NCBI GenBank assembly: GCA_964547905.1
Contig: CAZJPN010000089.1
Coordinates: 1-64,000 of the forward strand
From: JAJYLM01 sp964547905
Lineage (GTDB): Bacteria; JAMCPX01
Length of the DNA: 64,000 nucleotides
Direction of reading: 5' to 3'
Shown: positions 1 through 9,443 of the stretch, piece by piece
Position numbering within the stretch: the first letter of the stretch is position 1
How the letters are laid out: the number at the start of each line of letters is the position of its first letter
Notes under the pieces: model-generated
What the model was told of the DNA's origin: nothing
Databases searched by the model: none
Seen by the model: the letters and a program-made list of their open reading frames with translations, nothing else
Made by a program: the position numbers and the translations under genes

Positions 1-57
1 AGTCCAAAGGGGTCGAGGGGGGTAGGGGGGATTAAGTGGATCGTAGGATGTGTGTTT

Positions 58-80
58 CATCAGGGTGAATCCCCCTGATG
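58..80. terminator. hairpin downstream of the first flavoprotein gene
   Basis: An 8-bp inverted repeat (CATCAGGG, then CCCTGATG, 7-nt loop) lies 63 bp beyond the stop codon of the minus-strand gene ending at 143. No T-tract follows on the minus strand, so it is at best a weak or Rho-assisted terminator, or simply a 3' stabilising stem. Confidence 0.25.
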
Positions 81-142
81 ACAAAAATGAACAAATTCCT
101 TAATTTATCAAATGCATTTTTCGGGTAAGGGCTGCCGCATAG

Positions 143-1438
143 CTACCGGCCGGCAGAAGGTTTTGCTTTAAAAACCGCCGCAGGCAGGTGCCTGAAAAAA
201 CTAAATCCGAGCTTGGCGAATTCTTTAATGCTGAAGATCTCGCGAATGACTTCGTGGTAGGTGCCTTCGCCCGAGACGACCTTGAAGAGCACGCCCCTGA
301 GATGTGGGTCGCTTTTGGCCATGGTCATCACCTGCTCCACAAACCCTGTTCTTATGGACAGTATTACCAGAAGCCTGAAAAGCCTTCCATAAAAAAAATC
401 CGCACGCAGGTGGGCAAACGCTTTCGGATACGCAGATAGTCCGGAGGCCGATAGACCATTATTGATCATTATCTCAGCAGCCTTTGCACCGGTTTCCAGC
501 GCAACATTTATCCCTTTACCCTTGTAAGGTCTTATAAGTCCTGTTGCATCACCGACGGCAGCAAACCTATTGCCGATAATTCCTCCGGCAGGCCGTATCG
601 GATACTTGCCCTTATGATAATCAAGCCCGATCAGGTTGAGACCATTGATAAGCGCACTGACCGGCGGGTAATCGAGGAACTTATCCATGTCTGCGGATGT
701 GAGGTTCCTGCCCGCAATGTTGATAATGATATGATCACCCTTGGGCGTGATGGCACCGAATTCTATCTTTCTCAGCTCGAGCGGTATGAACGCATGTATT
801 CTGCTGCCGAACCGCTCCTGCAGCATGTTGAGATCGATGTGTGCCTTAGCAACGAGCGTATTCAGGACCTTGGGCGGCCGTTTATACGCGAACGTATGAC
901 GTGAGGCGTGTTCCGTAACAGCCGCAATCCCGTCATCAAGACCGAATGCTCCAACAACGGCATCAGCCCTGATGAACTTGTCCTCAGCATAGATCTTTAC
1001 ATCTTCGCCATTGTTAAACTCGATGTCCGTTACCCGTGACCTGATAACCGCTGCACCCAGCTCCTGCGCTGTCTGAAGCATAAACCTGTCGAACAGTATC
1101 CTTCTGGTAGCATACGTGCCCCTTTCCCCTGTAAGCTCCAGCGGGGTATTGATTGCAGGGTGCAGGACATAACCGGATATTTCCCGCTTGATAAGCTGTT
1201 CCGGGAACGGCATTTCAAGCGACTGTTCGAAGATCTCCCTGATAGGATAGGAAAGGACACCGACACACTGGTTATAATGACGGTCAAAATCCTTGCCCTC
1301 GAATATGACCACCCGTATCTTCGTGCCTTTCTTTGCCGCTTCCTTGATAAGTTTTATTGCAGCGGCACTGCCCGCAGGCCCCCCGCCGATAACAGCTATT
1401 GTGGAGCCGTCTACAATCTTCAGGTTGTCATTTTGCAT
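143..1438 (-). CDS. FAD-dependent oxidoreductase, geranylgeranyl reductase family
   Basis: A 431-residue flavoprotein. The FAD-binding Rossmann motif GGGPAG lies near residues 18-23, in IAVIGGGPAGSAAA. A Cys-containing NQCVGVLS stretch near residue 56 matches the CAGVLS signature of the geranylgeranyl reductase/ChlP/FixC group. A second FAD-contact segment, GNRFAAVGDATG, lies near residue 290. The family reduces isoprenoid double bonds or acts on other hydrophobic substrates at the membrane; the substrate here cannot be read from sequence. The gene overlaps the 3' end of the preceding flavoprotein by 11 bp, so the two are probably translated together. The paralogues differ too much to be a simple recent duplication. 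Family membership is secure; the reaction is open (isoprenoid, quinone or lipid reduction). Confidence 0.85.
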   Translation of the reverse strand: MQNDNLKIVDGSTIAVIGGGPAGSAAAIKLIKEAAKKGTKIRVVIFEGKDFDRHYNQCVGVLSYPIREIFEQSLEMPFPEQLIKREISGYVLHPAINTPLELTGERGTYATRRILFDRFMLQTAQELGAAVIRSRVTDIEFNNGEDVKIYAEDKFIRADAVVGAFGLDDGIAAVTEHASRHTFAYKRPPKVLNTLVAKAHIDLNMLQERFGSRIHAFIPLELRKIEFGAITPKGDHIIINIAGRNLTSADMDKFLDYPPVSALINGLNLIGLDYHKGKYPIRPAGGIIGNRFAAVGDATGLIRPYKGKGINVALETGAKAAEIMINNGLSASGLSAYPKAFAHLRADFFYGRLFRLLVILSIRTGFVEQVMTMAKSDPHLRGVLFKVVSGEGTYHEVIREIFSIKEFAKLGFSFFRHLPAAVFKAKPSAGR

Positions 1439-2765
1439 TTCTCACCCTTTTTATTCCCAGAACCATAAGGAGTAATTTAATCACTTCCGCAATATTAAAA
1501 ACGCCCCTTAAGATTGCCCTATAGGGTTTGTCCCCTATAAACATGTGCCATGTTATATTGGACATCCACTGTTTTTCCACAGGTTTTCCATCTTCATCTT
1601 TAATTATTGAGATAAGTGCGCTGCCGATTCGGCTACTGGATGTAATGACCTTATGCATAAAAAACATTGTTCTGCCATACCTGTTATCTCTTACAAATTT
1701 TAAAATGCATTCCGGATAATAGCTGTCCCTAAATGCAGCTTCGTCAATACCGCGCATCATGACGGTCTGTGCCGCTGACATCGATGTGACGAAGGCAGAT
1801 TCTATGCCGTTCTTCATGTATCGTGATACACACGCATCTCCGACCATAACAACCCGTGTATAAAACGGTCTGACTGCCGCTGTTACCGGAAGCCTTGGAT
1901 GACAGTGACATACAGGAGTAAGGTTCGTGTTCATAACCGAGTCAAGATGCAGCGCCTTCAGTTCCTCAACCAGTTCAGAAAATTTTACATGTGCCCCGAT
2001 GCCGCTTACCGTAAGATACTTCCCTTTCGGGGTAATGGCTGTAAACAGGAATTTTGAGTGCCTGCGCGAAAATATATTTATGTAGCCCGTGATATCGCTA
2101 TCGCCACCTGACATAAGCTCTGTCTGGCATGTGTGCCAGTACCCGGGCTCAATATAACCGAACTTGAATTTTTTGCTAAGACTGGAATTTACGCCGAACG
2201 CACCGACGATAAGGGCTGCCTTCAGTTCATGGTGTCTGCTCATTTCATCCTGATACATGACTGTACATTGTTCAACGACCGGGTTTTGCGGTATAATTAT
2301 GTCGGTAACTGTACCGTTTATCACAGTAGCGCCTCTCTTTTTTGCCTCTTCAATCAAAAAGGAATCGAAACCGATAAAGCCTTCCGACAATGCCTCTCTC
2401 CGTGGACCAATCCCCCTGAAAACCGTGTATACCTTTGCTGACGGTCGCCGTATAAGGGCGTCCATGCCGTTGATATGAAGCTTGAAGCCCTCCATGTTCT
2501 GTCGTATTACCCTGCTGTCCAATTTCAGCAAATTCAGATCCAAATCCGAGATCATCTGCACAATGTTCCCGCCAAGCACACCTGCGCACATATTGCATCC
2601 GGTCGGGCCGTGTGCGACGAACGACCTCCGTTCTATGATGATCAGGTTGAGCAAGATACCGAGTTTTCTTGCAAGCTCGCTGATATGCATGGCAAAAAAG
2701 CTGCCTGCAGGCCCTCCGCCGAGCACTACTATGATATCATCGTCCTTAAGCTTCAAATAACTCAT
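1428..2765 (-). CDS. FAD-dependent oxidoreductase, geranylgeranyl reductase family (second paralogue)
   Basis: A 445-residue flavoprotein with the Rossmann motif LGGGPAGSFF near the N-terminus, the CAGVLGG variant of the family signature, and VVMVGDACVSRY as the second FAD motif. The frame is open to an ATG at 2834, but I place the start at 2765 (MSYLKLKDDD), because the FAD domain begins directly after it and the extra 23 residues look non-homologous. Neither start has a convincing Shine-Dalgarno. An AT-rich perfect palindrome containing TATACT ends 4 nt before the chosen ATG (see 2769-2787). It is the first gene of a two-gene operon with the flavoprotein at 143-1438 and is divergent from glgC. 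Substrate unknown; the pair may act on the same lipid or quinone substrate. Confidence 0.8.
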   Translation of the reverse strand: MSYLKLKDDDIIVVLGGGPAGSFFAMHISELARKLGILLNLIIIERRSFVAHGPTGCNMCAGVLGGNIVQMISDLDLNLLKLDSRVIRQNMEGFKLHINGMDALIRRPSAKVYTVFRGIGPRREALSEGFIGFDSFLIEEAKKRGATVINGTVTDIIIPQNPVVEQCTVMYQDEMSRHHELKAALIVGAFGVNSSLSKKFKFGYIEPGYWHTCQTELMSGGDSDITGYINIFSRRHSKFLFTAITPKGKYLTVSGIGAHVKFSELVEELKALHLDSVMNTNLTPVCHCHPRLPVTAAVRPFYTRVVMVGDACVSRYMKNGIESAFVTSMSAAQTVMMRGIDEAAFRDSYYPECILKFVRDNRYGRTMFFMHKVITSSSRIGSALISIIKDEDGKPVEKQWMSNITWHMFIGDKPYRAILRGVFNIAEVIKLLLMVLGIKRVRNAK

Positions 2766-2768
2766 TGA

Positions 2769-2787
2769 TATTAAGTATAACTTAATA
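2769..2787. promoter_or_regulatory. 19-bp palindrome before the second flavoprotein
   Basis: TATTAAGT and ACTTAATA are perfect 8-bp arms around a 3-nt centre. On the minus strand the element contains TATACT (positions 2779-2774), a 5/6 match to the -10 consensus, only 8 nt before the ATG at 2765. It may be an operator overlapping the -10 box of the flavoprotein operon. No good -35 was found. Confidence 0.4.
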
Positions 2788-2833
2788 CCGCTCAAAAAGC
2801 CAGTACAGAAAAGGGATAAACAGTCGCTTTCCA

Positions 2834-2863
2834 TTGACTATACGGTAACAAAAATGGTATTTA
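2834..2863 (+). promoter_or_regulatory. candidate promoter of the glycogen cluster
   Basis: TTGACT at 2834-2839 is followed after 18 bp by TATTTA at 2858-2863, 10 nt before the glgC ATG at 2874. The gene lacks a Shine-Dalgarno (AAAATTGAT precedes the ATG), which fits a very short leader. The -10 match is only moderate. Confidence 0.4.
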
Positions 2864-2873
2864 AAAAATTGAT

Positions 2874-4106
2874 ATGATCAGCAAAAAGATACTTGTTATG
2901 ATCCTTGCCGGTGGCGAAGGAAAAAGATTGCATCCTCTTACACAGGACAGGGCAAAGCCTGCCGTTCCCTTCGGCGGTAGATACAGGATTATTGACTTTG
3001 TTTTGAGCAATTTTATCAACTCAGGTTTTTATAAAATAAAGGTCTTAACACAGTATAAATCCGAGTCGCTGAACTCGCACATAGCAAGGGCATGGCACCT
3101 TTCACCGTCAATAGGTCATTCAATTGATCTTGTACCTGCACAGATGCGCATAGGCAAAGACTGGTACAAGGGCACGGCAGATGCTGTTTATCAGAACATA
3201 AACCTTATACACGATGAAATACCGGACATGGTGTGCATATTCGGCGGTGACCATGTTTACAAAATGGATGTCAGGCAGATGATAGATTTCCATATCAAAA
3301 AAACAGCTCAGATTACTGTTGAGGCTGTGCCCTATCCGTTAAAAGAGGCAAGCTCTTACGGTATTATAGAGATTGACAAGGATTACAATATAACCGGATT
3401 TAAGGAGAAACCACAACATCCGAAGCCAATGCCCAATAAACCGGATATGGCTCTCTGTTCCATGGGCAATTATATTTTCAACACAGATGTGCTTTTGAAA
3501 ATGCTTGCGGATGATGCAAAGAAAGCCTCAAGCCACGATTTTGGTAGGGATTTAATTCCGTCCGCTCTAAAAGCTCATACGGTAAAGGCTTATGATTTTT
3601 CAAAAAATATAATTTCCGGTGAGCAGAAAGGGGCAGCAGGATATTGGAGGGATGTCGGCGAAATCGACAGCTACTGGCAGACGAACATGGACCTTGTGTC
3701 CGTAACACCGAGGCTTAACCTGTATAACTTTGAATGGCCAATAAGAACATTTTACCCGCCCTACCCTCCTGCTAAATTCGTGTTTGCGGATGAAGAGACC
3801 AAAAGGATCGGTGTAGCCACTGACTCAATGGTTGCCGAAGGGTGTATCATCAGTGGAGGACAGATAAACAGGACCATTCTTTTCCCGGGTGTAAGAATAA
3901 ATTCATTTTCAACAGTGGAGGACTCGGTATTGTTCGAGAGGGTGGACATCGGCAGGTATGCAAGAGTCAGACGGACTATCATTGATAAGGATGTAAAGAT
4001 TATGCAGAATGCAACAATAGGTTATGATCCTGAAAAGGATAAAAAGAGATTTACCGTGTCAGAAAAAGGTATAGTTGTTGTTCCAAAAGGGACTGTTGTG
4101 GATTGA
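2874..4106 (+). CDS. glgC: glucose-1-phosphate adenylyltransferase (ADP-glucose pyrophosphorylase)
   Basis: GlgC makes ADP-glucose from ATP and glucose 1-phosphate, the committing step of bacterial glycogen synthesis. The 410-residue protein starts MISKKILVMILAGGEGKRL, with the nucleotidyltransferase signature AGGEGKRLHPLT and the RAKPAVPFGG motif, then GGDHVYKMD (metal/nucleotide site) and GYWRDVGEIDSYW. The C-terminal part (about 290-410) is a left-handed beta-helix carrying hexapeptide-like repeats. Length is normal for the family. It is first in a five-gene plus-strand cluster; the next gene begins 1 nt after its stop. Start chosen by family alignment. The allosteric regulators normal for GlgC cannot be judged from sequence. 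Confidence 0.95.
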   Translation: MISKKILVMILAGGEGKRLHPLTQDRAKPAVPFGGRYRIIDFVLSNFINSGFYKIKVLTQYKSESLNSHIARAWHLSPSIGHSIDLVPAQMRIGKDWYKGTADAVYQNINLIHDEIPDMVCIFGGDHVYKMDVRQMIDFHIKKTAQITVEAVPYPLKEASSYGIIEIDKDYNITGFKEKPQHPKPMPNKPDMALCSMGNYIFNTDVLLKMLADDAKKASSHDFGRDLIPSALKAHTVKAYDFSKNIISGEQKGAAGYWRDVGEIDSYWQTNMDLVSVTPRLNLYNFEWPIRTFYPPYPPAKFVFADEETKRIGVATDSMVAEGCIISGGQINRTILFPGVRINSFSTVEDSVLFERVDIGRYARVRRTIIDKDVKIMQNATIGYDPEKDKKRFTVSEKGIVVVPKGTVVD

Positions 4107-4107
4107 T

Positions 4108-6285
4108 ATGTCGGAACTCTCTGTATCATTTCTCTGGCACATGCATCAGCCGCTCTACAAGGATCCGTTTACTGGAAAATACACCCTTCCATGGGTAAGG
4201 CTTCATGCCATAAAGGCATACTATGACATGCCTTCTGTGCTGAAAAACTATCCCGACATAAAGGTCAATATTAATCTTGTACCCTCACTCGTTGAACAAT
4301 TGGCCGATTATGCATCCGGCAATGCACAGGATATTTTCTATGAATACTCTGCAAAACCTGCCGTAGAACTGGACAACGACGACAGGGCTTTTATACTTAA
4401 ATACTTTTTCATGGGCAACTGGGAAACCATGATAAAACCATATCCCCGTTATTTTGAGCTGCTCCTAAAACGCGGTAAGAGTACCAATGATAACGATATC
4501 GAAAATATGATAAACACATTCAATAAACAGGATTTTCTCGACATCCAGGTATGGTTCAACCTTTCATGGTTCGGATTTACAGCACTTGTGGATTATCCAG
4601 AGCTTGTAAGATTAAAAGAAAAACAAAGGGGCTTTACGGAACAGGATAAAAAATTCGTGCTCGATACACAGATGGATATAATAAAGAAGTTGTTCCCGCT
4701 TTACAAAGAGTTGAATCAGAGTGGACAAATAGAGATAACTACAAGCCCGTTTTACCACACCATCATGCCGCTGCTGTATGATTCCGACACAGCACGCAGG
4801 TGTATGCCGAAGGCTGTACTGCCGAAAAGGGTAAGTTTTCCAGAAGATGTACTGGCACAACTAAAGTTAGGCAGGCAGTTTATCATTGATCATCTTGGTA
4901 TTGAACCAAAAGGGCTCTGGCCTTCCGAGGGGTCCGTCTCGCCGGAAATCATCCCTCTTGTAAAAGAGGCAGGCTTTGAATGGATGGTTACTGATGAAGA
5001 GATTCTGTTTGCATCCATCAGCAAGGACCGAGCAGGAGAGCTTTTGTACAAACCATATACAGCAACCTATAAAAATACCGGCATAGATATACTGTTCAGA
5101 GACAAAGGCATTTCTAACTTTATAAGCTTTGATTGTGCACGGTATGCCTTAAGGGAAGATGCAGTGGAAGAATTGCAAAAACAAATTTTTGGTATAAAAA
5201 AATATCTTTCCGATAAAAAAATGGATGGTATCGTTGTTATTGCACTTGATGGAGAAAACGCATGGGAATACTACCTCTATAGCGGTAAAAGATTCCTCAA
5301 CAGCATGTATGGTGTCCTGAGTAAAAACAAGGATATCAAAACAACGACCATTTCTTCTTATCTCGAGACCCATAAGCCAACAGACAACATAGATAATCTT
5401 TATACCGGCTCATGGATAAACAAACGCTTTGATATATGGATTGGTCAGGAGGAGAAAAACCTTGCATGGGATTATCTCGTTTCAACGCGTGAATATCTCA
5501 AGCAGAACACAAAAGGACTTACACAGGAACAAATCAATAAGGCATTAAGATATATATATACTGCAGAAGGGAGTGATTGGTTCTGGTGGTATGGGGATAC
5601 CTTTTACACGGCCAATGAAGAAGAATTTGACAGGTTATTCCGAAAAAACCTCAAAAAGGTGTTGGAAATCATAAAAAAGCCCATGCTTGATTTCCTCCAC
5701 ACCCCTGTCATAGCACTGTCAGAAACACAGCTTAATACCCAGCCACTTGATTTCATAACGCCGGTGCTTGACGGTATACCAACGGATTATTATGAGTGGG
5801 AAGGCAGTGCTGTTTGCTATCAAACATCAACGACAGGAAGGCATAATCCGGAACCTTTCATATACAAGATATACTACGGCTTTGACCTCGATAATCTTTA
5901 TATAAGGCTCGATCACAATATAGAAAAGATTAAAAACGAGAAATACAACGTATACTTCGCAATAAACATCTTTGACCACAGCTTTGAATACCGCATTGTT
6001 ATACCCATAAAACATATCCTTGATACAAAGCCATACTACGAACTGCACTATGCAAAGGATCAGATTGTGTTTGAATTCGTCAAACTGAGTGAGTCCATCG
6101 CAATAAAAAAGATCCTCGAGTTGAAAATTCCCTTTGCAGATATAGGCGCATCGCCGAATGCGAAGCTCAATATGATCATCAGTGCCAGGGACGGGGATGT
6201 AGAGCTTGAAAAGTATCCTGCAAAAGGTATTATAAGTATTGTTGTACCGGATCAGGATTACACAAAAAAGATGTGGAGCGTCTAA
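4108..6285 (+). CDS. glycoside hydrolase family 57 protein, alpha-amylase-like
   Basis: A 725-residue GH57 enzyme beginning MSELSVSFLWHMHQPLYKD, the typical first strand of the catalytic (beta/alpha)7 barrel with the HMHQP motif. Expected catalytic residues are visible: Glu274 in WPSEGSVS (nucleophile region) and Asp381 in IALDGENAW (acid/base region). The segment GSDWFWWYGD marks the helical C-terminal part of this subgroup, followed by a beta-rich domain of about 180 residues resembling carbohydrate-binding C-terminal domains. No signal peptide is seen, so it is presumably cytoplasmic and acts on stored alpha-glucan. The frame extends upstream to 4075, but the ATG at 4108, 1 nt after the glgC stop, gives the family N-terminus. 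It is not the GH57 branching-enzyme subtype by its N-terminal signature. Exact specificity (amylase, pullulanase or transferase) is uncertain. Confidence 0.85.
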   Translation: MSELSVSFLWHMHQPLYKDPFTGKYTLPWVRLHAIKAYYDMPSVLKNYPDIKVNINLVPSLVEQLADYASGNAQDIFYEYSAKPAVELDNDDRAFILKYFFMGNWETMIKPYPRYFELLLKRGKSTNDNDIENMINTFNKQDFLDIQVWFNLSWFGFTALVDYPELVRLKEKQRGFTEQDKKFVLDTQMDIIKKLFPLYKELNQSGQIEITTSPFYHTIMPLLYDSDTARRCMPKAVLPKRVSFPEDVLAQLKLGRQFIIDHLGIEPKGLWPSEGSVSPEIIPLVKEAGFEWMVTDEEILFASISKDRAGELLYKPYTATYKNTGIDILFRDKGISNFISFDCARYALREDAVEELQKQIFGIKKYLSDKKMDGIVVIALDGENAWEYYLYSGKRFLNSMYGVLSKNKDIKTTTISSYLETHKPTDNIDNLYTGSWINKRFDIWIGQEEKNLAWDYLVSTREYLKQNTKGLTQEQINKALRYIYTAEGSDWFWWYGDTFYTANEEEFDRLFRKNLKKVLEIIKKPMLDFLHTPVIALSETQLNTQPLDFITPVLDGIPTDYYEWEGSAVCYQTSTTGRHNPEPFIYKIYYGFDLDNLYIRLDHNIEKIKNEKYNVYFAINIFDHSFEYRIVIPIKHILDTKPYYELHYAKDQIVFEFVKLSESIAIKKILELKIPFADIGASPNAKLNMIISARDGDVELEKYPAKGIISIVVPDQDYTKKMWSV

Positions 6286-8408
6286 TGGATAAACTTGATT
6301 TCCATTTTGTTGTTCACTGTCATCAGCCCGTTGGTAACTTTGATGGCGTATTCAGAGAGGCTTACGAAAAAAGCTACAAGCCTTTTATTAAGACTATGAT
6401 AAAGCATCCTGCTGTAAAGCTTGGGTTGCATATATCCGGGCCTGTATGGGATTGGATAGGAATAAACGAACCCGCATTCATATCGGACATAGAAAGACTT
6501 GTTGCCAGGGATCAGGTAGAAATAATCTCGGGCGGCTATTATGAACCCATACTTGAAATTCTGACAGAACAGGACGCAATCGGCCAGATCGAACTGATGA
6601 ATAGATTTATCAGAACAAGGTTTAAACAAAATCCAAAGGGTATATGGCTCACAGAAAGGGTCTGGGACCCATCCATGCCTGTACTGCTTTCAGGACTTGG
6701 TATCAAATACACGACTGTTGATGATACGCATTTTTATTATGCGGGTCTGGAAGAAAAAGACATACACGGCTACTACATCACAGAACGTGCGGGACATCCG
6801 CTGAATATTTTTCCTATCCAGAAACAATTAAGATATGCCATACCATTCAAAGAGCCATCGCAGGTTATTGATATTTTAAAGAAATACAGGGACACCGGCA
6901 CTATAAATTCAGTTACGTATGCGGATGACGGGGAAAAGTTCGGCCTCTGGCCCGGCACATACAAATGGGTCTTTGAGCAAGGCTGGCTTGAGCGTTTTTT
7001 TGTAGAGCTTGAAAAAAATACGGACTGGTTAAACATAACAACCCAGGCTGAAGATATATCCATGAATAAACCCACGGGCAGAATATACATACCATCTGCC
7101 TCTTACGAGGAACTGCTTGAGTGGGCATTACCCGTAGACGCTGCGACAAAATTCAAATTATTCAAGGCGTCTTTGAGCACTATAGGCATAGGGGACTGCT
7201 GTAATCCATTCATAAGGGGCGGATTCTGGGATAACTTCCTTGTAAAATACCCTGAGAGTAATTGGATGCATAAAAGGATGCTGCAGGTAAGCACTATGCT
7301 TTCAAGCGTAGAAGACAGAGTAGGCCTTCAACTGAACGATGCAAGGCTTGAGGTTTTCAAATCACAGTCTAACTGTGTTTACTGGCATGGGTTATTTGGT
7401 GGTGTTTATCTCAACTACTTACGCCATGCAGTGTATGAGCATCTTCTCAATGCAGAGGCATTGATAGACGCACATAAGCCACAATCGAACGGTACGTTCT
7501 ACACCGAACAGGATCTCGATCTTGACGGCAGGAACGAGATTATCCTTAAGAACAAACATCTTGCCCTGTATATAGCCCCGTCAAAAGGCGGAGCAATGGT
7601 TGAGATTGATGTACGGGATCATCATTTTAATATCACCAATGTTATGACAAGGCGTAAAGAGGCCTACCATGAAATTATAATAGAGAAACAAACGCGCCAA
7701 TCTTCCGAAAACAAACCGGTAACAATACACAACCTGGTAAATTTAAAAGAAGAAGGACTTGAACAAAGGTTAATTTATGATTGGCATCCAAGGTATAGTT
7801 TTATAGAACATTTCCTTCCATCACATGTGTTGGAATTGGATAGATTGTATAAAAATCAATACATAGACCTTGGCAATTTTACACTTGAACCACACACCGT
7901 TGTGAAACATGAAGGTAACACTGTTTTCCTTTCAAGAGATGGACACCTTTTGTATGATAGAGAGAGGATACCCCTCAGAATGGAGAAAAGCTATAGATTG
8001 TTAGAAAAACGACTCGAAGCCGGGTATAGGCTTACCAATATTTCCAATAAACAGATCGATGCGGCAATGCTTGTAGAGTTGAACCTAACACTGCTTGGCA
8101 CAGATGACCAGCGTTCCATCGTGCTCAATGAAACAGATGAACAAGAGATAAAAAGTATGGCTGATTATCTGAGATACGGCAAGATCGATACTTTTGAACT
8201 TATTGATAAATGGCAGAAGCTCGGCATAAAGATATCAACACCATCGATATCATCTTTGTTTGCTTACCCAATAGAAACGGTTTCAGCATCGGAAGATGGT
8301 TTTGAAAGGACATATCAGGGAACATGTTTTTTGCTTGTCTACGACCTAAACCTCGAACCTGAAGAAAGTAAAGGTATTACTATACCTCTTGATTTTTTTG
8401 ATATATAA
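6285..8408 (+). CDS. GH57 4-alpha-glucanotransferase / alpha-amylase
   Basis: A 707-residue GH57 protein of the 4-alpha-glucanotransferase type. HCHQPVGNFD opens the barrel. WLTERVWDP holds Glu124 at the position of the nucleophile of the Thermococcus litoralis enzyme. YADDGEKFGLWPGT holds Asp214/Asp215 at the acid/base position. Beyond about residue 280 lie the helical (DUF1925-like) and beta-sandwich (DUF1926-like) domains usual in this subgroup. Starts at ATG 6285, sharing one base with the preceding stop (TAATG), so the two GH57 genes are translationally coupled; an in-frame GTG four codons upstream is less likely. It probably disproportionates maltodextrins during glycogen turnover. Confidence 0.88.
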   Translation: MDKLDFHFVVHCHQPVGNFDGVFREAYEKSYKPFIKTMIKHPAVKLGLHISGPVWDWIGINEPAFISDIERLVARDQVEIISGGYYEPILEILTEQDAIGQIELMNRFIRTRFKQNPKGIWLTERVWDPSMPVLLSGLGIKYTTVDDTHFYYAGLEEKDIHGYYITERAGHPLNIFPIQKQLRYAIPFKEPSQVIDILKKYRDTGTINSVTYADDGEKFGLWPGTYKWVFEQGWLERFFVELEKNTDWLNITTQAEDISMNKPTGRIYIPSASYEELLEWALPVDAATKFKLFKASLSTIGIGDCCNPFIRGGFWDNFLVKYPESNWMHKRMLQVSTMLSSVEDRVGLQLNDARLEVFKSQSNCVYWHGLFGGVYLNYLRHAVYEHLLNAEALIDAHKPQSNGTFYTEQDLDLDGRNEIILKNKHLALYIAPSKGGAMVEIDVRDHHFNITNVMTRRKEAYHEIIIEKQTRQSSENKPVTIHNLVNLKEEGLEQRLIYDWHPRYSFIEHFLPSHVLELDRLYKNQYIDLGNFTLEPHTVVKHEGNTVFLSRDGHLLYDRERIPLRMEKSYRLLEKRLEAGYRLTNISNKQIDAAMLVELNLTLLGTDDQRSIVLNETDEQEIKSMADYLRYGKIDTFELIDKWQKLGIKISTPSISSLFAYPIETVSASEDGFERTYQGTCFLLVYDLNLEPEESKGITIPLDFFDI

Positions 8409-8444
8409 ACTTACAGAGAGAGCTTATGACTAGAGGAGAATTTA

Positions 8445-9443
8445 ATGTCTGAATTAAGAAAAGATCCGATTTTAGGCAGATGGGTTATTATATCCACCGA
8501 GCGTTCAAAAAGACCGTCTGACTTCAACAACAAACATATAGAAAAGGCAGACAACTCATTTTGTCCGTTTGACTACGGCAACGAAGACAAGACACCCCAT
8601 GAGATCCTTGCTATCAGAAAAGACGGCAGTCATACGGATAAGCCTGGGTGGTCATTGCGGGTCGTTCCGAACAAGTTTCCGGCACTCCAGATAGAAGGAG
8701 ACCTGAACAGGGAAGGCAACGGCATGTATGATAAGATGAACGGCATAGGAGCACATGAGGTAATCATCGAAACAAACGAACACAACAAAACGATGTCCGC
8801 TTTCTCGGTAGCTACCATGAAAGACGTTCTCTGGACTTACAGGGAAAGGATCAGGGATTTGAAAAGGGACAACAGGTTCAAGTATATACTTATATTCAAA
8901 AATCAAGGGGAGGCTGCTGGCGCATCGCTTGAACATACGCATTCGCAATTGATCGCATTACCCATTATCCCGATAACCGTGGAAGAAGAACTTCATGGAT
9001 CTAAAGATTATTACGAGTATAAAGAACGGTGTATATTCTGCGACATGATACGCCAGGAGATAGCGGAAAAGGACAGGCTTGTAACGCAGAATGTAGATTT
9101 TATCGCATTTACACCGTATGCATCCAGATTTCCGTTCGAGACATGGCTCTTGCCAAGACGACACTTTTCTCACTATGAAACCATATCGAATGACATGCTC
9201 GAGAGCCTGTCAAATATATTCCTTGAGGTAATAGGTAAGCTTGATAAGGCACTCAACTATCCTTCATTCAATTTTATCCTCCATACATCGCCGCTTACCT
9301 TGGATCAGTGTGAATATTATCACTGGCATTTCGAGATCATCCCTGTCCTTACCAAGGTCGCTGGTTTTGAATGGGGAACAGGGTTTTTCATAAATCCGAC
9401 CTCACCGGAACAGGCAGCGGCCTATTTAAGGGAGGTATCATGA
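8445..9443 (+). CDS. galT: galactose-1-phosphate uridylyltransferase
   Basis: A 332-residue member of the GalT branch of the HIT superfamily, which moves UMP between hexose 1-phosphates. The active-site HTHSQ motif is at residues 164-168, with His166 the expected uridylylated residue; a second signature, YYHWHFEIIP, lies near residue 289. The N-terminal metal motif, commonly CPFCPGNE, reads CPFDYGNE from residue 40, so one of the usual zinc cysteines is replaced. It is preceded by AGAGGAGAA at good Shine-Dalgarno spacing and its stop overlaps the glgA start (ATGA). Placement inside the glycogen cluster suggests a role in hexose-1-phosphate interconversion, possibly linking galactose or UDP-sugars to ADP-glucose synthesis. 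Confidence 0.9.
   Translation: MSELRKDPILGRWVIISTERSKRPSDFNNKHIEKADNSFCPFDYGNEDKTPHEILAIRKDGSHTDKPGWSLRVVPNKFPALQIEGDLNREGNGMYDKMNGIGAHEVIIETNEHNKTMSAFSVATMKDVLWTYRERIRDLKRDNRFKYILIFKNQGEAAGASLEHTHSQLIALPIIPITVEEELHGSKDYYEYKERCIFCDMIRQEIAEKDRLVTQNVDFIAFTPYASRFPFETWLLPRRHFSHYETISNDMLESLSNIFLEVIGKLDKALNYPSFNFILHTSPLTLDQCEYYHWHFEIIPVLTKVAGFEWGTGFFINPTSPEQAAAYLREVS

Noticed and set aside
614..904. 96-codon plus-strand open frame
   Set aside because: It lies wholly antisense within the flavoprotein gene, has no family resemblance and no ribosome site.
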